In this document: positions 53,701 through 64,000 of the stretch, piece after piece
Position numbering within the stretch: position 1 is the first letter of the stretch
Layout of the letters: every line of letters begins with the position of its first letter
Assembly (NCBI RefSeq): GCF_001649575.2
Contig: NC_051444.1
Coordinates: 21,161,243-21,225,242 of the forward strand
Direction of reading: 5' to 3'
Origin: Kryptolebias marmoratus
Taxonomy: Eukaryota; Chordata; Actinopteri; Cyprinodontiformes; Rivulidae
Length of the DNA stretch: 64,000 nucleotides
Made by a program: the position numbers and the translations under genes
The notes under the pieces: generated by a model
The model's database searches: none
Told to the model about the DNA's origin: nothing
Seen by the model: the letters and a program-made list of their open reading frames with translations, nothing else

Positions 53701-54289
53701 GTGCTCCAGAGAGAGGAGAAACGTGTGTGTTCACCTTGTTTTTTTGTTATCCTCTGTCTTACACAGAAGGTACCATTTAAAAGATGTGTCACAGGAACTG
53801 TACATCTGCAAAAACATTCTGTTCCTGCAGGGATGTGTTATGTTCAAGGTATATCAAGATTAAGGCCTCTGTTGCCTCACACTTGAGTAAAGAACTTGGG
53901 AATATGGTTACAGCTAGTTCTTTGATTTAGAATTAAGATTTATGTTAAAAACATAAATCAAACTTTACAATGCTGTTAATCCACAATGAGTTTCAAGAAC
54001 AGCTTTAGTGCATCTTATCAGACATTCTTGTTAAGTTGGAGATCCCCATTATGAATGAGCTTTATTTTGCAAAAATATATACTGTGTTTGAGTCAATAAA
54101 TGCAGAGCTGAAGTGGGATGTGTAAATGATGTAGCAGAAAATCCAAGAAACCATTACATTCTCACTCTGTCACTTACTGTACAAAAACTCAACCTTACTT
54201 TTAAATACAAACATAGCAACAGTTTTCTAACGCATGGCTTGGTTAGGACTAGGGCACAGGAAATTGTCTTTGCAATGTAGTAAATAGCA

Positions 54290-54430
54290 GGGAATATCCT
54301 ACTTGGCAAGTACTAAAAGCATAGCAGCATTGTGGTTGCCTTCGAACCAAAGGAAAAAAGTAATAATTGCCAAATTCACCATGATCCAGTCATGTTCTAG
54401 TATGTTCTGTAGGTCATGGAAAGTTTAGTG
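54290..54430 (+). repeat. Unclassified interspersed repeat, family X, fragment
   Basis: CTACTTGGCAAGTACTAAAA, then GCATAGCAGCATTGTGGTTG and GATCCAGTCATGTTCTAG, matches the 3' third of the copy at 13 kb, in the same orientation. Confidence 0.6.
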
Positions 54431-55756
54431 AGCTTAGTTTGAAGGAGGCCTAACTAAGAGTTGTTGCCTAAATCTAAAACCCAATAAGTGAGTAAAGGGT
54501 CTTGTAAAGGGGTGTGCAAACTTTATAGACAAAGGAAAATAAAATGCATCTGTCTCAAGGTGGTCTTGGGACTTTTGGCCCACCCTCCTTAAATAATCTT
54601 TGGAGCACTTTGATGTTTGTTAGCAAGTAAACACACTAGAACAATGGGACATCTAAAAACAGTTCTATGACCCCTTATAGCCTTTATGAGATAACTTTCT
54701 TTTCTTTTTTTAAGTAGTTAGAATCATAAAAAAACTAAAATGAATTGTGCATTCTGTAAATTATCATTTTAACCTCCACTCTACTGAAGCTCTTCAGCTT
54801 TTAAAATTTATTCTTCACATTTCTTTCCTGACTAAATATACCTTGTGCAGCTAATCCCACAGGCTGCCACTGACCTAGCACCTATTGCAGTTTGAGCACA
54901 GTCATATCTGCTTAGCAAACCGCCAGTAATTAAGGAAGGCCTGCACCATAGCTAAACCTCTCCCTGACAGTGTTGTGTCTGTGCTGCGTGGAGACAAGTC
55001 ATAAGAGGCTTAAAGCTCATGTACCTGCCCCTTCACTTTGTGTATGTTTCAAGACTACATGGACATATAATTTAAAAGGTAGTTGGGGTAGTAGAATTGA
55101 ATACCTTTGCAGCTTTTTTAGTCACTGTGACATCCACATCTGCTTGATCCACACTATAAATATCCTCAAATTTTCAAGAGGTCCTAAAATATGACTTCTA
55201 AATGAAGAAGGACACACACTCACACATCCTTTTCATGGAATGACCAGAAACTGAACCCAGAACTGCTAAGAAACTGGGCCAAACCATATGTCTGTGTGTG
55301 TATTTTGGGATCCGGCTAATTCATTTTGATGATAGCAATAGATAAAGACAAAAAGGGAAATATGACGAAGCAGGAACTGAGCAGACAGAGCAAAGATGTG
55401 ACAGAAGGGAAGGCTGTAGGGAATACATGATCAATCCTGGTTTTATGGAGACTTTCAGGAGGGTAGAGTAATATTGAACCTCAAAAGCATCACTGTCCAG
55501 GGCAACACAGCAATAAAAAGGGAGCTTTTCTATACAAAGATGAAGTGAGGATATATAAGAGAAACAACTGACACATAAAGGTTATAAATGTAAGAAAATA
55601 CAAATGGAAACAAAAAGAAAACAGCTGAGTGAATCTGAAGAAGTCAGCTGATAGTGAAAAAAACACACTAGACATTTTGTTTGTACATATATTCTTTCAG
55701 AGTAGGAACAAAATTCAAGTTCTTTTACAACTATCACAGAACAAATTAAGAAATAT

Positions 55757-56108
55757 CCATCCATCCATCTTTTTAACCTGGTTCTCCTTTCCAGGTTGCA
55801 GGGCAGCTGGTGCCTATCTCCACTGTGTGAGAGGTGGGGTACACCCTGGACAGGCCACAAGTCCATCACTAGGCTACATAAAGACAAACAACCATTCGTT
55901 CTCTCACACCTAGGGAAAATTTAAAGATACCAGTTAACCTAACATGGATGTTTTTGGTCTGTGGGTGGAAACCAGAGTACACCCACGCGTGCAGAACATG
56001 CAAGAGGAGAACACGCAAACTCCACCCAGAAAGGCCTCAGGGCTGGTGGCAATCCTGTGATCTTCTTGCTGAGAGGCAACAGCTCTAACCGCTGCTCCAC
56101 CATGCCGC
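55757..56108 (-). mobile_element. SINE-like teleost repeat, copy 1 of an adjacent pair
   Basis: On the minus strand it runs from a tRNA-like head (GCGGCATGGTGGAGCAGCGG) through the blocks CCAAAAACATCCATGTTAGG and GGCCTGTCCAGGGTGTACCC to a tail of GATGGATGGAT. It is the same family and orientation as the copy at 56151-56520, about 43 bp away. Short open frames within it are repeat-derived and not genes. Confidence 0.8.
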
Positions 56109-56139
56109 AGATAAAATATATTAGAAAAGATAAATAATC

Positions 56140-56531
56140 TATAGCAAACATTCATCTATCCATTTTCTTTACCTGCTTTTTTCTTTCTGAGTTGTGGGTG
56201 AGCTGGTGCCTATCTCCAGCAGTCACTGTGCGAGAGGCAGGGTACACCTGGGCAGGTCGCAAGTTTATCAGCGGGTCACATGAAGACAAATGAGACAAGT
56301 AACCATTCACACTCTCACTCACACCTAGGGACAATTTAGAGTTACCAAATAACCTAACATGCATGTTTTTGGTCTGTGGGAGGAAACCAGAGTTTCGGGA
56401 AAAAAACCCACACATGCATGGGGAGAACATGCAAACTTCACACAAAAAGGCTGGAAGGCAAACCTGCGATCTTTGTGCTGTGAGGTGACGGTCCTAACCA
56501 CTGCCCTGTTGTGCCGCCCATATAACAAACA
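56140..56531 (-). mobile_element. SINE-like teleost repeat, copy 2, with target-site duplication
   Basis: The element spans about 56151-56520. It is bounded by TATAGCAAACA (56140-56150) and TATAACAAACA (56521-56531), an 11-bp duplication with one mismatch. On the minus strand it ends in an ATGGATAGATG tail. It shares the head, body and tail of the neighbouring copy but is clearly diverged from it, so the two are probably independent insertions and not a recent tandem duplication. Confidence 0.82.
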
Positions 56532-57714
56532 ATAAATATTAAATACAATCAAAATGGGAAAAATAAATTTACATGAGCATCTTTAGTTGTTGAAGTCTAT
56601 TTCTCTAATCTTATATCATATAGCATTAGGCTTCTGCGTGGGAATTTAATCAGTTTAATTGAGTACTAAATCTAAATTTATACCCTGAAAAGAGTTGCGA
56701 TAACATGACCTTAATTCTGCGAGTAATACCTGGAGACTCGCATTTATGATTGTGCAAAGAAAAAAATAATGATATTAGCACAGGGATTAAAACAGGACAG
56801 GCTTGTCACAGTTTTAAGTCTAACACATTCAACCTTAAATATTATCAAGCAGGTTATAAAGAATCTTTTTTTTTAACTTATCTGCTAATTACAGATAAAC
56901 TGAGAAAATATATACCTGTCTTTGTCTTTTAATTGAATGATTTTTCGTTCAAATTTGTGTATTTTTATATAGAAAGGTTTCCCTAATGGTCCTGATGTAC
57001 ATACAAATAGAAGAATAAAGCCACAGATTAAACTAAAATCATAATAAAGTTCCTAAAATGGTCTGGTTTCCACATGAAAATAAGCATTATTGCAGGCTTA
57101 TATTTTGCACTAAACCTTCCTTTAAATAACTGAGAAATATCACATGGCTTTTAATATTTTACTGTGCAAACAGTGATGCATTTTAACAACTTAATGCAAC
57201 AACTAAATTGAACAAACATAAAAACTCAAAAACCCACAAGGTGGATTTGATCTAGAGATTTATATTTTATCTAATCTGTTGTCTCTGACTTGAGGTCAGC
57301 TCCACTATATAAGAAAACATAATATAATTGTCTTTCAGTTGATGAGAACTAAAAATACACAGACAATAGCTCTGAGATGAGCAGAGGCAAAAAAAGAGAG
57401 AAACTGTTTTGTCCTTCAGCTGTGTTTTCACTCCACTTTCCCACCCCATGCCAGTGATTGCAGAATAAACGGATATGTGAATTAAACCCCATTGTTTTAA
57501 AGAGATCTGCTTCTAAATTTGGGCGCCGCTCTTGTTCTCCCTCGGAGTGAAAGAATTTACCAGTTTATGTTTTTATGTTTTATTGTCCTCATCTCACTTG
57601 TCCTTCGCTGTCATCTCAGCCACATACATTTTCTGTTGCATGAATGTGTATGAGTGGTGTTTCTGTGCATGTGTCAAGGCAAGAGAAGAAGAAATACCCC
57701 CCACACCCCACCCC

Positions 57715-57717
57715 AAC

Positions 57718-57752
<35 letters not shown>
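57715..57752. repeat. (CA)n microsatellite
   Basis: CA run with one CG interruption near its left end. Confidence 0.93.
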
Positions 57753-57754
<2 letters not shown>

Positions 57755-59254
57755 GTTCAGCCATGCGAGTTTTGCAATTAGAAAAGACACAAAAATAATT
57801 ATTCTGCAGTGCAGTCAGTCGACATATCCTGAGTCGATGATGCACGGATCACGTGTTTAATAAAAAAGGTTAATCAGTTGTTAATCAGTGGATTAATAAC
57901 GTGTTATTTTCTTTACAAAACCATTAATATTATGCCATAAATATTTAACACTGATAGGTCCCTTTTTTGGTGGCAGAGACAGCATGGGGGTGGGGGTGAT
58001 ATGTGCTTGGTGATGCAGGGCAGAGTGAGCAATATCCAGACATTAATGTGCATTAATCATGCTTTGGTGAAGACAAATAAATTCATTCATGTTTATTAAT
58101 ACAACCTTGGAGAAAACAATACTCTTTACATTATTCACTGAGTTATTAATAAAGCATTTATGAACAGGAGGACCACAAAGCACCGACTGCAGGGAGAAAG
58201 ACGAGCAGATAAAGAGGAAAGAAATAAGAAAATGAGAACAGAGGAGGGAGGTCAGAGTCACAAAGCCAGCAGCAAAACTTGTGTGTTTAGGAAAGAAGAG
58301 GTTGTTAAGGGGGGAATGGAGTTAATGTGTGTGGGTGTGTGTGGGTGCGTGTGTGTGAATGAAGCAGAGTGAGAGCAGTTCAGCACTGGAAAGCTGGGGG
58401 TTAAACTCAGATTTTCTGCCCTCACTCTTTTTCTCCTTGACAAATTATCCTGCCCGTTTGTTAATCAAAGCAAAACAAATATTGCTTTTCATTCGCTCCA
58501 TTTGTTTGAATGAACATACAGACGTTCCCAAAATACTCATTCCCAGCTCAAATGTAATTAAATTGTGCCTTTAGTGAAAACATGCAGTGGTACTCCAATT
58601 AGTTGTGTTTTTGTCGTTGGGTAAAGACGAGAATGGCAGTGGGTGCGCCCCGGGCACCTCAGTGTCCCGACGTGGAAGTGTGTCTTAGCAGGCAGGGTGG
58701 GGCTGAGGATCTAGACATTGTTTGTGTGCATAAGGCTAAGTGCAAACACAGAACAGAGGTGGTTGCAGAGTTGGTACACAATTCAGTGATCTGATAAGTC
58801 AAATCGATGAACAACACACAGGGTGGGTGCTCTTTTTTTTTTTTCTTTGTGGTTCATCTGTGTATGCATTTTTTTTTCTTTTACTGCCTTTACCCCCCTT
58901 CCATTTCTTTTCTTTGTCTTAAGCTCCAAATTGTATTTTTATTGAAGGGTTTTATGGATCGCTCAGCAAAATGTCATCCGTCAAGTTGTCGATGAATCCA
59001 TCCTTTCATTTAATGATCAGCCTACCTGATATGCATTTCACATGGCTCCATATCTCCTTAATGGGAATCAATGGAAAGCAAATAATGCTGCAAGCCTTAG
59101 GATGCATGTATGATAGATGGGAGTGGTAATTTTGTGATACGTACAACTATCTTTAAGAATATGCTCTTGTGTTGTATACACCTGGATGAAGCCTGGGATA
59201 GAGACTGGCTCATGTATGAGACTGTAATCTCCTACTTGCTTTGTCTTCATAATT

Positions 59255-59279
59255 GGGGGTGGGGGGTGGGAGTGGGGGG
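59255..59279 (+). other. Potential G-quadruplex
   Basis: G-runs of 5, 6, 3 and 6 are separated by loops T, T and AGT, an ideal short-loop quadruplex pattern. It lies about 300 bp from the CpG-rich candidate promoter. Confidence 0.6.
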
Positions 59280-59559
59280 ACTGAGGGAACAAGACAGAAA
59301 GAAAGGAGACAGTGGAAATGACAAAAATAGAGACAGAGTGAAAAGAGACAATTAATGAAAGTTGAAGAAGAGGAGATGGAGAGATGAAGCCTTAGAAAAG
59401 GATGAAGAGAAACTGCCAAGAGAGAAGGGGCGGTGGGAGGACCGGCCACTGGACGCAGCTTCAGTTAAATAGTGATTTCATCATGTGATTTTCGGGGTGG
59501 GGTGTCTGTGGCAGCTCTAAAACACGTAACTTTTGCGAAGTGAAAATCAAATATTAAAA

Positions 59560-59830
59560 ATGACAGGCCTTATAAGTGTGCTGAGTGAGCTCGGGTCACG
59601 GAGGGAGGGAGGCGCGGGCGGCTTGTCAGCTACTATCTGTCAGGGCGAATTAGAAACAATCAGGGCCGAGTGAAAGGGAAGGTGATTGTTATTAAGCGGC
59701 GGGGCCCTGTGAGCGGGCTCCCCAGATGTGGCCGTGCATATAAAAGAACAGGAAGCCGGCGGTTTAATTCAGGAAACTTGCCGAAGAAGGCGAGCAATGC
59801 CACAAAGGAGGTGGGGGCGAGGGGGGTGGA
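59560..59830. promoter_or_regulatory. Candidate CpG-rich promoter or enhancer with TATA box
   Basis: This is the most CpG-rich stretch upstream of the coding start: by eye about 16 CpGs in 260 bp, against a CpG-poor background. It holds a canonical TATAAAAG at 59739-59746 on the plus strand, preceded by GC-rich DNA. It also holds inverted AACAATCA / TGATTGTT sites of SOX type at 59655-59662 and 59683-59690. It could be the znf536 promoter or first exon about 21 kb upstream of the ATG, a divergent transcript's promoter (the TATA points away from znf536), or a conserved enhancer. Confidence 0.35.
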
Positions 59831-60289
59831 GAGTGGCAGTGGGTGCTGGGAGGAAGGACAGAGGATACAAGGGGGGATGGGGCTTCTTGTTGCTAATATG
59901 CTGGAAGTTACTTTGATTAGGTCTTTTGTGGAAATTTGCATTGACGTCTTTTCTTCTGGTCATCCATCGCTGTCCATATTTTACAAGGAATCACTGACAG
60001 GGAGCCCAATGATGAGGCAGAAGGGAGCAGCACAGTTGAAGTTTAGAAAAGTTTCTCGTTACACATACAAGGGCTTCTGACTCACCAAACCTCACCTCAC
60101 GATTCTCCTTTTCCAATTCCTAAACTGTTATCAGTGTCAGGCTTGTTACTTCCACACACATTCTCATTACTATTTAGGTGGAAGAGCACTGATGGACACA
60201 AAAGGTTACATATAATGTGTATGTTAGGAGTCCTCCATTCTCTCTAAAACGTCTGTCTAACTATTATCAACATAGATTTCTACCAGAGA

Positions 60290-60640
60290 TTAGGAATGAT
60301 TGCGGTGCTGAATAAAATGGGAGCTGGTTGATGTGTACAATATGTTGGTCATGGGGTGGGTGGTGAGAGTTGAATGACAGGGAGTGACAACTGCCAAGAG
60401 GCTTTAGCCTCAAAGGCAGCTTGGCTGTTGTGACACTTTGATAACCACACCGCCACAAAATCTGGCAACAACTCATAAAATATGGGGTAAAAAGCGCCAC
60501 TTGATGTTTTAAATTGCCTTTTAATTTGCTAGATAGATATCCAACAAGCCCGATTATTATTTGAAGGTTTATTTGACTGTACTTGGAGCCAATCATCACT
60601 GAGCTCTCAGACAGAAAGTCAAGTGGATCTGATGTATCTA
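60290..60640. promoter_or_regulatory. Candidate conserved non-coding element with internal hairpin
   Basis: A non-repetitive block containing an inverted repeat (60384-60398 with 60420-60434, 13 of 15 positions pairing), TALE-type TGACAG and a TGATAA GATA-like site. AT-rich homeodomain-type motifs (TTTTAATTTG) and a CCAAT box (GCCAATCA) follow. It has no coding signature; the 130-codon frame on the minus strand resembles nothing known. Conservation is not tested. Confidence 0.3.
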
Positions 60641-62289
60641 AAACGGTTTCACTTAACACTAGTTATGTGAAATCAATGGGACACGTGGAGGCATAAAAAG
60701 AGCAGAAATGAAGGGGATTGTTAAGATAGCTTCTTTCAAATAGTGCTTCTGTCTCGAAGCATGAAGGGCTTTGATTTCTGTTTACTTTGTAGTGAGATAT
60801 CGCAAGAAATTATCCCTCCCCTTAAGAATCACTGATCATCCAGTGGGTTGAAATGAAGTAGACTTGTTACATGCTCTCTCCCTCTCGTTCCCTCCTGTCG
60901 TCTTTATTGTGGTGATCAGTCGAACGCTCGCTTAACATGAGCCGTCTCTGGTTTCTACCTCCCGGGTTTTTCTACTCCGTTGCCACTGCTGATGTAGCGG
61001 AGGTTATGGTGTTAAACACAGAGCTGCTAAACGTTCCCCAAGGTAATAACAGTCAGTGTATGTACAGTGCTGTGCTGTAGCAGGACGTTTCTGCCAAGTG
61101 TAGAAGCAATGTAAATGGAGAGAACAAGGCGAGAAGAAAGGTAAAAGTAAAAACAGGCAAAGAGTTGCAAAACCGATAAGTTATCAGAACAGTCGGAGAG
61201 GTAATGCTAATTGTAACACTGATGCACAGGTTTATGAATTGTGGTTGTGATTACAGGTTTAAAGCTGCTTTTAGTCACGTCAGTTCTTTCATCTATTGAT
61301 CCACTGGTATTTTCCCTTTACAGAAAATTCTTTGGTTCTAATGTATACATGTAAATGCTGGACTTTTCTTTTTTTCTTTGACCTTGTCGGCCTATGTTGA
61401 AACTTACTAATGTGGTTAGAGTCAGTGAGTTTCTCTGAGATGGCTCTTGAACAGAGATGGAGGTTTCACTTGACAGCTTTGAAAAAAAAAAATCTACCTA
61501 AAGTTGATTTTTTTTTTTTCTTTTTGAAAAACCTGAAATTTTGCAATACATTCAGACTCTGACAAGTGGCTTGGGAACAGCTCCATACTTGCCCTCTTTC
61601 ATAGTGGTAAGTTGTTGAGTACCAGCTGTAACAACATAGCTGGTAATGTTTTCACCTTCTATTTTCTGGATGAGGATTTTGACAAAATAATCAGATGTAA
61701 ACTGAGCAAGATGGAGCCACAATTTCGCCTATAGAGTCAGTTAAAAAAATGTTAGTGTTTCCCAAAACATCTCAGAGAAGCCTTTTGCTTTTTGGGCATT
61801 ACTTTAAAACTGCTAAATAGCCTTGAAATACCTATATATTTGTTTTTTTGTTGTTGTTGTTTTTTCAGTTAAGTTTTACCAAACAAATTTACAGCCCTCT
61901 ATTTAACTAACACATTTTCCACACATGGTTAAATACAATAAACAGAGAAATGCTAAAGAACGCAATTAAATTTAAAGCAAAAATTAAAGCTTGTTTTGTT
62001 GACCCAAATAATTCAAAATCCTTAAATGACCATTTTTTTTCTAATAAGTCATAAGTTAGGCACAAAATCAAAATCATTGTATGATGGTTATTAAAAAAAT
62101 ACATGTGAAGCCATTTAAAAATATTGGCATAAAAATAAATATGGATCTTAATTGTGTAGAAGGGATTTTTTACTGCCATAACCTAACCAGTCAACGTGCA
62201 AGTAAACACCAAATGAACAATAAAGTTAAAAGTATAAGAAAAAACTCAAAACTCAAATAAACCTTGGTCACCCTAATAATTGGTACATT

Positions 62290-62785
62290 TAGACCCCCCC
62301 TCCTACTGGATGATGACCTTGGATGGTCCTGGCAGGGTCCTGTTGAGGTCTTCAGGCAAGTATTAAAAATGCAGTGAACTCCCTTTTAAATATGACATAG
62401 CATAATCTGTCGTGGATAATTTTGAGCATGGACAAAACTTCTGTATGGAGGTTGTAATGGCTTATCATCATATCATCATGGTGGCAAGGTGTCATAGTTG
62501 TAAATGGAGCACAGGGAAGCAAGTTGGCAATTGTGGTAGTGTATCAATGACATGGGGATTGCATGCACTAGTGAGGCTTGGTATTTACAATTTGAAGCAG
62601 GACTGATCATGCCTAGGCTATGCTGCCATCATTGACACCACATTTCTCCATGATTTACCCGGGACCTTGATAACCTGCCACCACAGCATCAATGCAATTA
62701 TTGGCACACATATTCAAAGACCTTGCCAAGACTCTGCAAAGACCATCCACTTATGGCTGATTTTTTTTTTTTTTTTACTGTCAAA
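62290..62785 (-). repeat. Unclassified interspersed repeat, family X, highly diverged copy
   Basis: The edge ACTGGATGATGACCTTGG matches the edge of the 45-kb copy (ACTGGATAATGACCTTG). In reverse complement, the poly-A/AATCAG and CTTTGCAGAGTCTTGGCAAG blocks match the start of the 13-kb copy. The middle aligns poorly, so boundaries are approximate. Confidence 0.45.
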
Positions 62786-64000
62786 ATAGGGTCATTGTCT
62801 AGCATGCAGGGGCCTAACTTGTGCATATGATGTTGTTGCTGAGTTGCCATGGCCAATGATGCTTGAGCCGTGTTGTGGTATTCGACTGTGCACATCTCTG
62901 TAACATCCTCAGCATCCCACCCTGAGTGTTTCTGAAGCATTTTGTCAAACAAATCTCTATGATTTAAAATGCCCTGCATTTTTATCTATCTCATCTCATT
63001 TTTGTAGCTTGATGTGATTTATATCAAAATCAAACTAGGTGTATAGTGATAACAGAGTGAAGCAAAAAACTTGCTCTGACAATCATTCATATATGTCTGG
63101 AAATAAGTGTTATCTAGAGACTCCAAGAGCAACTCCAATGACGGTATCACAGCTGTTATGTAACCAGGCATTAGAAGGGGTCAAACCCTCACAAGGAAAG
63201 GGAAAGGGTAGCTGTAAATTGAGTTGTTGATTTTTTTGCATTTACAATATGAGGGAAGACTAAGTGTTGCCTAACAGTAACAGACAGGCACAAGATCTTG
63301 GCCATGTTCAACCACTTGTTTTATGAAATAACCAATTACACAGAAGCAAAGCACTTGTTGAATGAAGCTTTGAGATGAAATGCAATTTTGTTTTGCTCTG
63401 TTTTTGAAACAAAATACAGAGCATCTAAAAATATAATGATTGACTTTACACATTGTTGTCAATGGTTGTTAGAAGCAATTTCAACATGAACACAAAATTT
63501 CATTCCATCATGTGTTACATTTGAATCTGAGCCTGATTGCTTGTACATATAACGTTTAAGTCAGACTTTCCAGTTAAAATGTGTGATGCCTTCATTATTT
63601 TATGAGTTTCCATATTCTGTAGCACACTTGTCTTGTACCAAACACACACAGGCACACACTCACACATACTGATTACTGTAATAGGAAGCAAAGTGAAACA
63701 GGGTGACCGTAAAACCAGAATGGCCCTCACTTAGTGTTCTCTGCATCCCCCACCCTCATTCTGCTTCATACACCCATTCCTCTTCTTTTTTTATTTATTT
63801 TATTATTTTTTTCTGTACCATGAATAAATTTAGTCTGTCCCGGACATGAAAATGTCAAATACCTAAAATACACCTAGGCTAAATAGCATATTAATTTTTA
63901 ATGCCCGCTCATCCTATGCTGCTATTCTCATATCAGGCCTGTCTGCCAACAGCTGTTGCTGGCTCTGTAGCTGGGAATTTATCATCCATCTAGCTAAAGG

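Larger units (their letters stand above)
45546..55756. other. Gene-free upstream stretch
   Basis: Mixed AT-rich DNA. It contains the T/G homopolymer, the coding-like short frame at 50.0 kb, a regulatory candidate at 50.5 kb, a non-repetitive patch near 52350-52550 and a repeat fragment at 54.3 kb. Nothing else was recognised. Confidence 0.5.
38861..64000 (-). other. znf536 upstream region, 5' intron and regulatory DNA
   Basis: This lies 5' of the coding start. It must contain, or lead to, the untranslated first exon(s), which cannot be recognised from sequence. In mammals the neighbour on this side of ZNF536 is URI1; no URI1-like coding sequence was seen. The interval holds two tandem short retroposons, three copies of an unclassified repeat, long AT microsatellites, a CpG-rich segment at 59.6-59.8 kb and one coding-like short frame near 50.0 kb. 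Confidence 0.6.
56532..64000. other. Upstream stretch with regulatory candidates
   Basis: It includes a CA microsatellite, a TTAATCAGT repeat cluster (57.87 kb), the G-quadruplex, the CpG-rich segment and the hairpin block. A diverged repeat lies at 62.3-62.8 kb. No coding exon was recognised. Confidence 0.5.

Noticed and set aside
59670..60080. 136-codon plus-strand frame
   Set aside because: It starts in the CpG-rich block and runs into AT-rich DNA with no change in character. GC richness explains its openness and no family is recognised.

Overview
The window is vertebrate nuclear DNA. It is AT-rich and intron-dominated, with spliced exons, many microsatellites and several old interspersed repeats. 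A repeat family found across ray-finned fishes and a zinc-finger gene of vertebrate type point to a teleost, probably a percomorph. The species cannot be named from the sequence. The only confidently protein-coding locus is znf536 on the minus strand, of which two coding exons are inside. Layout, in transcription order (right to left): 38814-64000 lies upstream of the start codon. It should hold 5' untranslated exon(s) or intron and regulatory DNA, and no znf536 coding sequence was seen there. The first coding exon (36523-38812) encodes residues 1-763 plus one base, with seven C2H2 zinc fingers. A 32.7 kb phase-1 intron follows (3834-36522). The second coding exon (3675-3833, 159 nt) encodes residues 764-816 and finger 8. 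Positions 1-3674 are the start of the next intron. The C-terminal exon(s), expected to carry the last two fingers, lie beyond the left edge. The rest is non-coding. A retroposed short repeat is present four times: a 71-bp truncated copy with perfect 15-bp target-site duplications, one copy at 32.5 kb, and two adjacent copies at 55.8-56.5 kb. There is also a TTAA-flanked inverted-repeat element at 5.6-6.2 kb and four diverged copies of an unclassified repeat at 13, 45, 54 and 62 kb. Long (AT)n, (ATCT)n, (TC)n and (CA)n arrays complete the repeat content. Several non-repetitive, motif-rich stretches look like enhancers or promoters. The best are a CpG-rich segment with a TATA box near 59.6-59.8 kb, a hairpin-forming block near 60.4 kb and a paired-CCAAT block near 24.8 kb. 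Conservation could not be tested here, so these are candidates. A short coding-like minus-strand reading frame at 49951-50025, followed by AATAAA, is the main unexplained possible exon. I saw no operon, CRISPR array, virus or new multi-gene system. What is unusual here is gene architecture and regulatory sequence.
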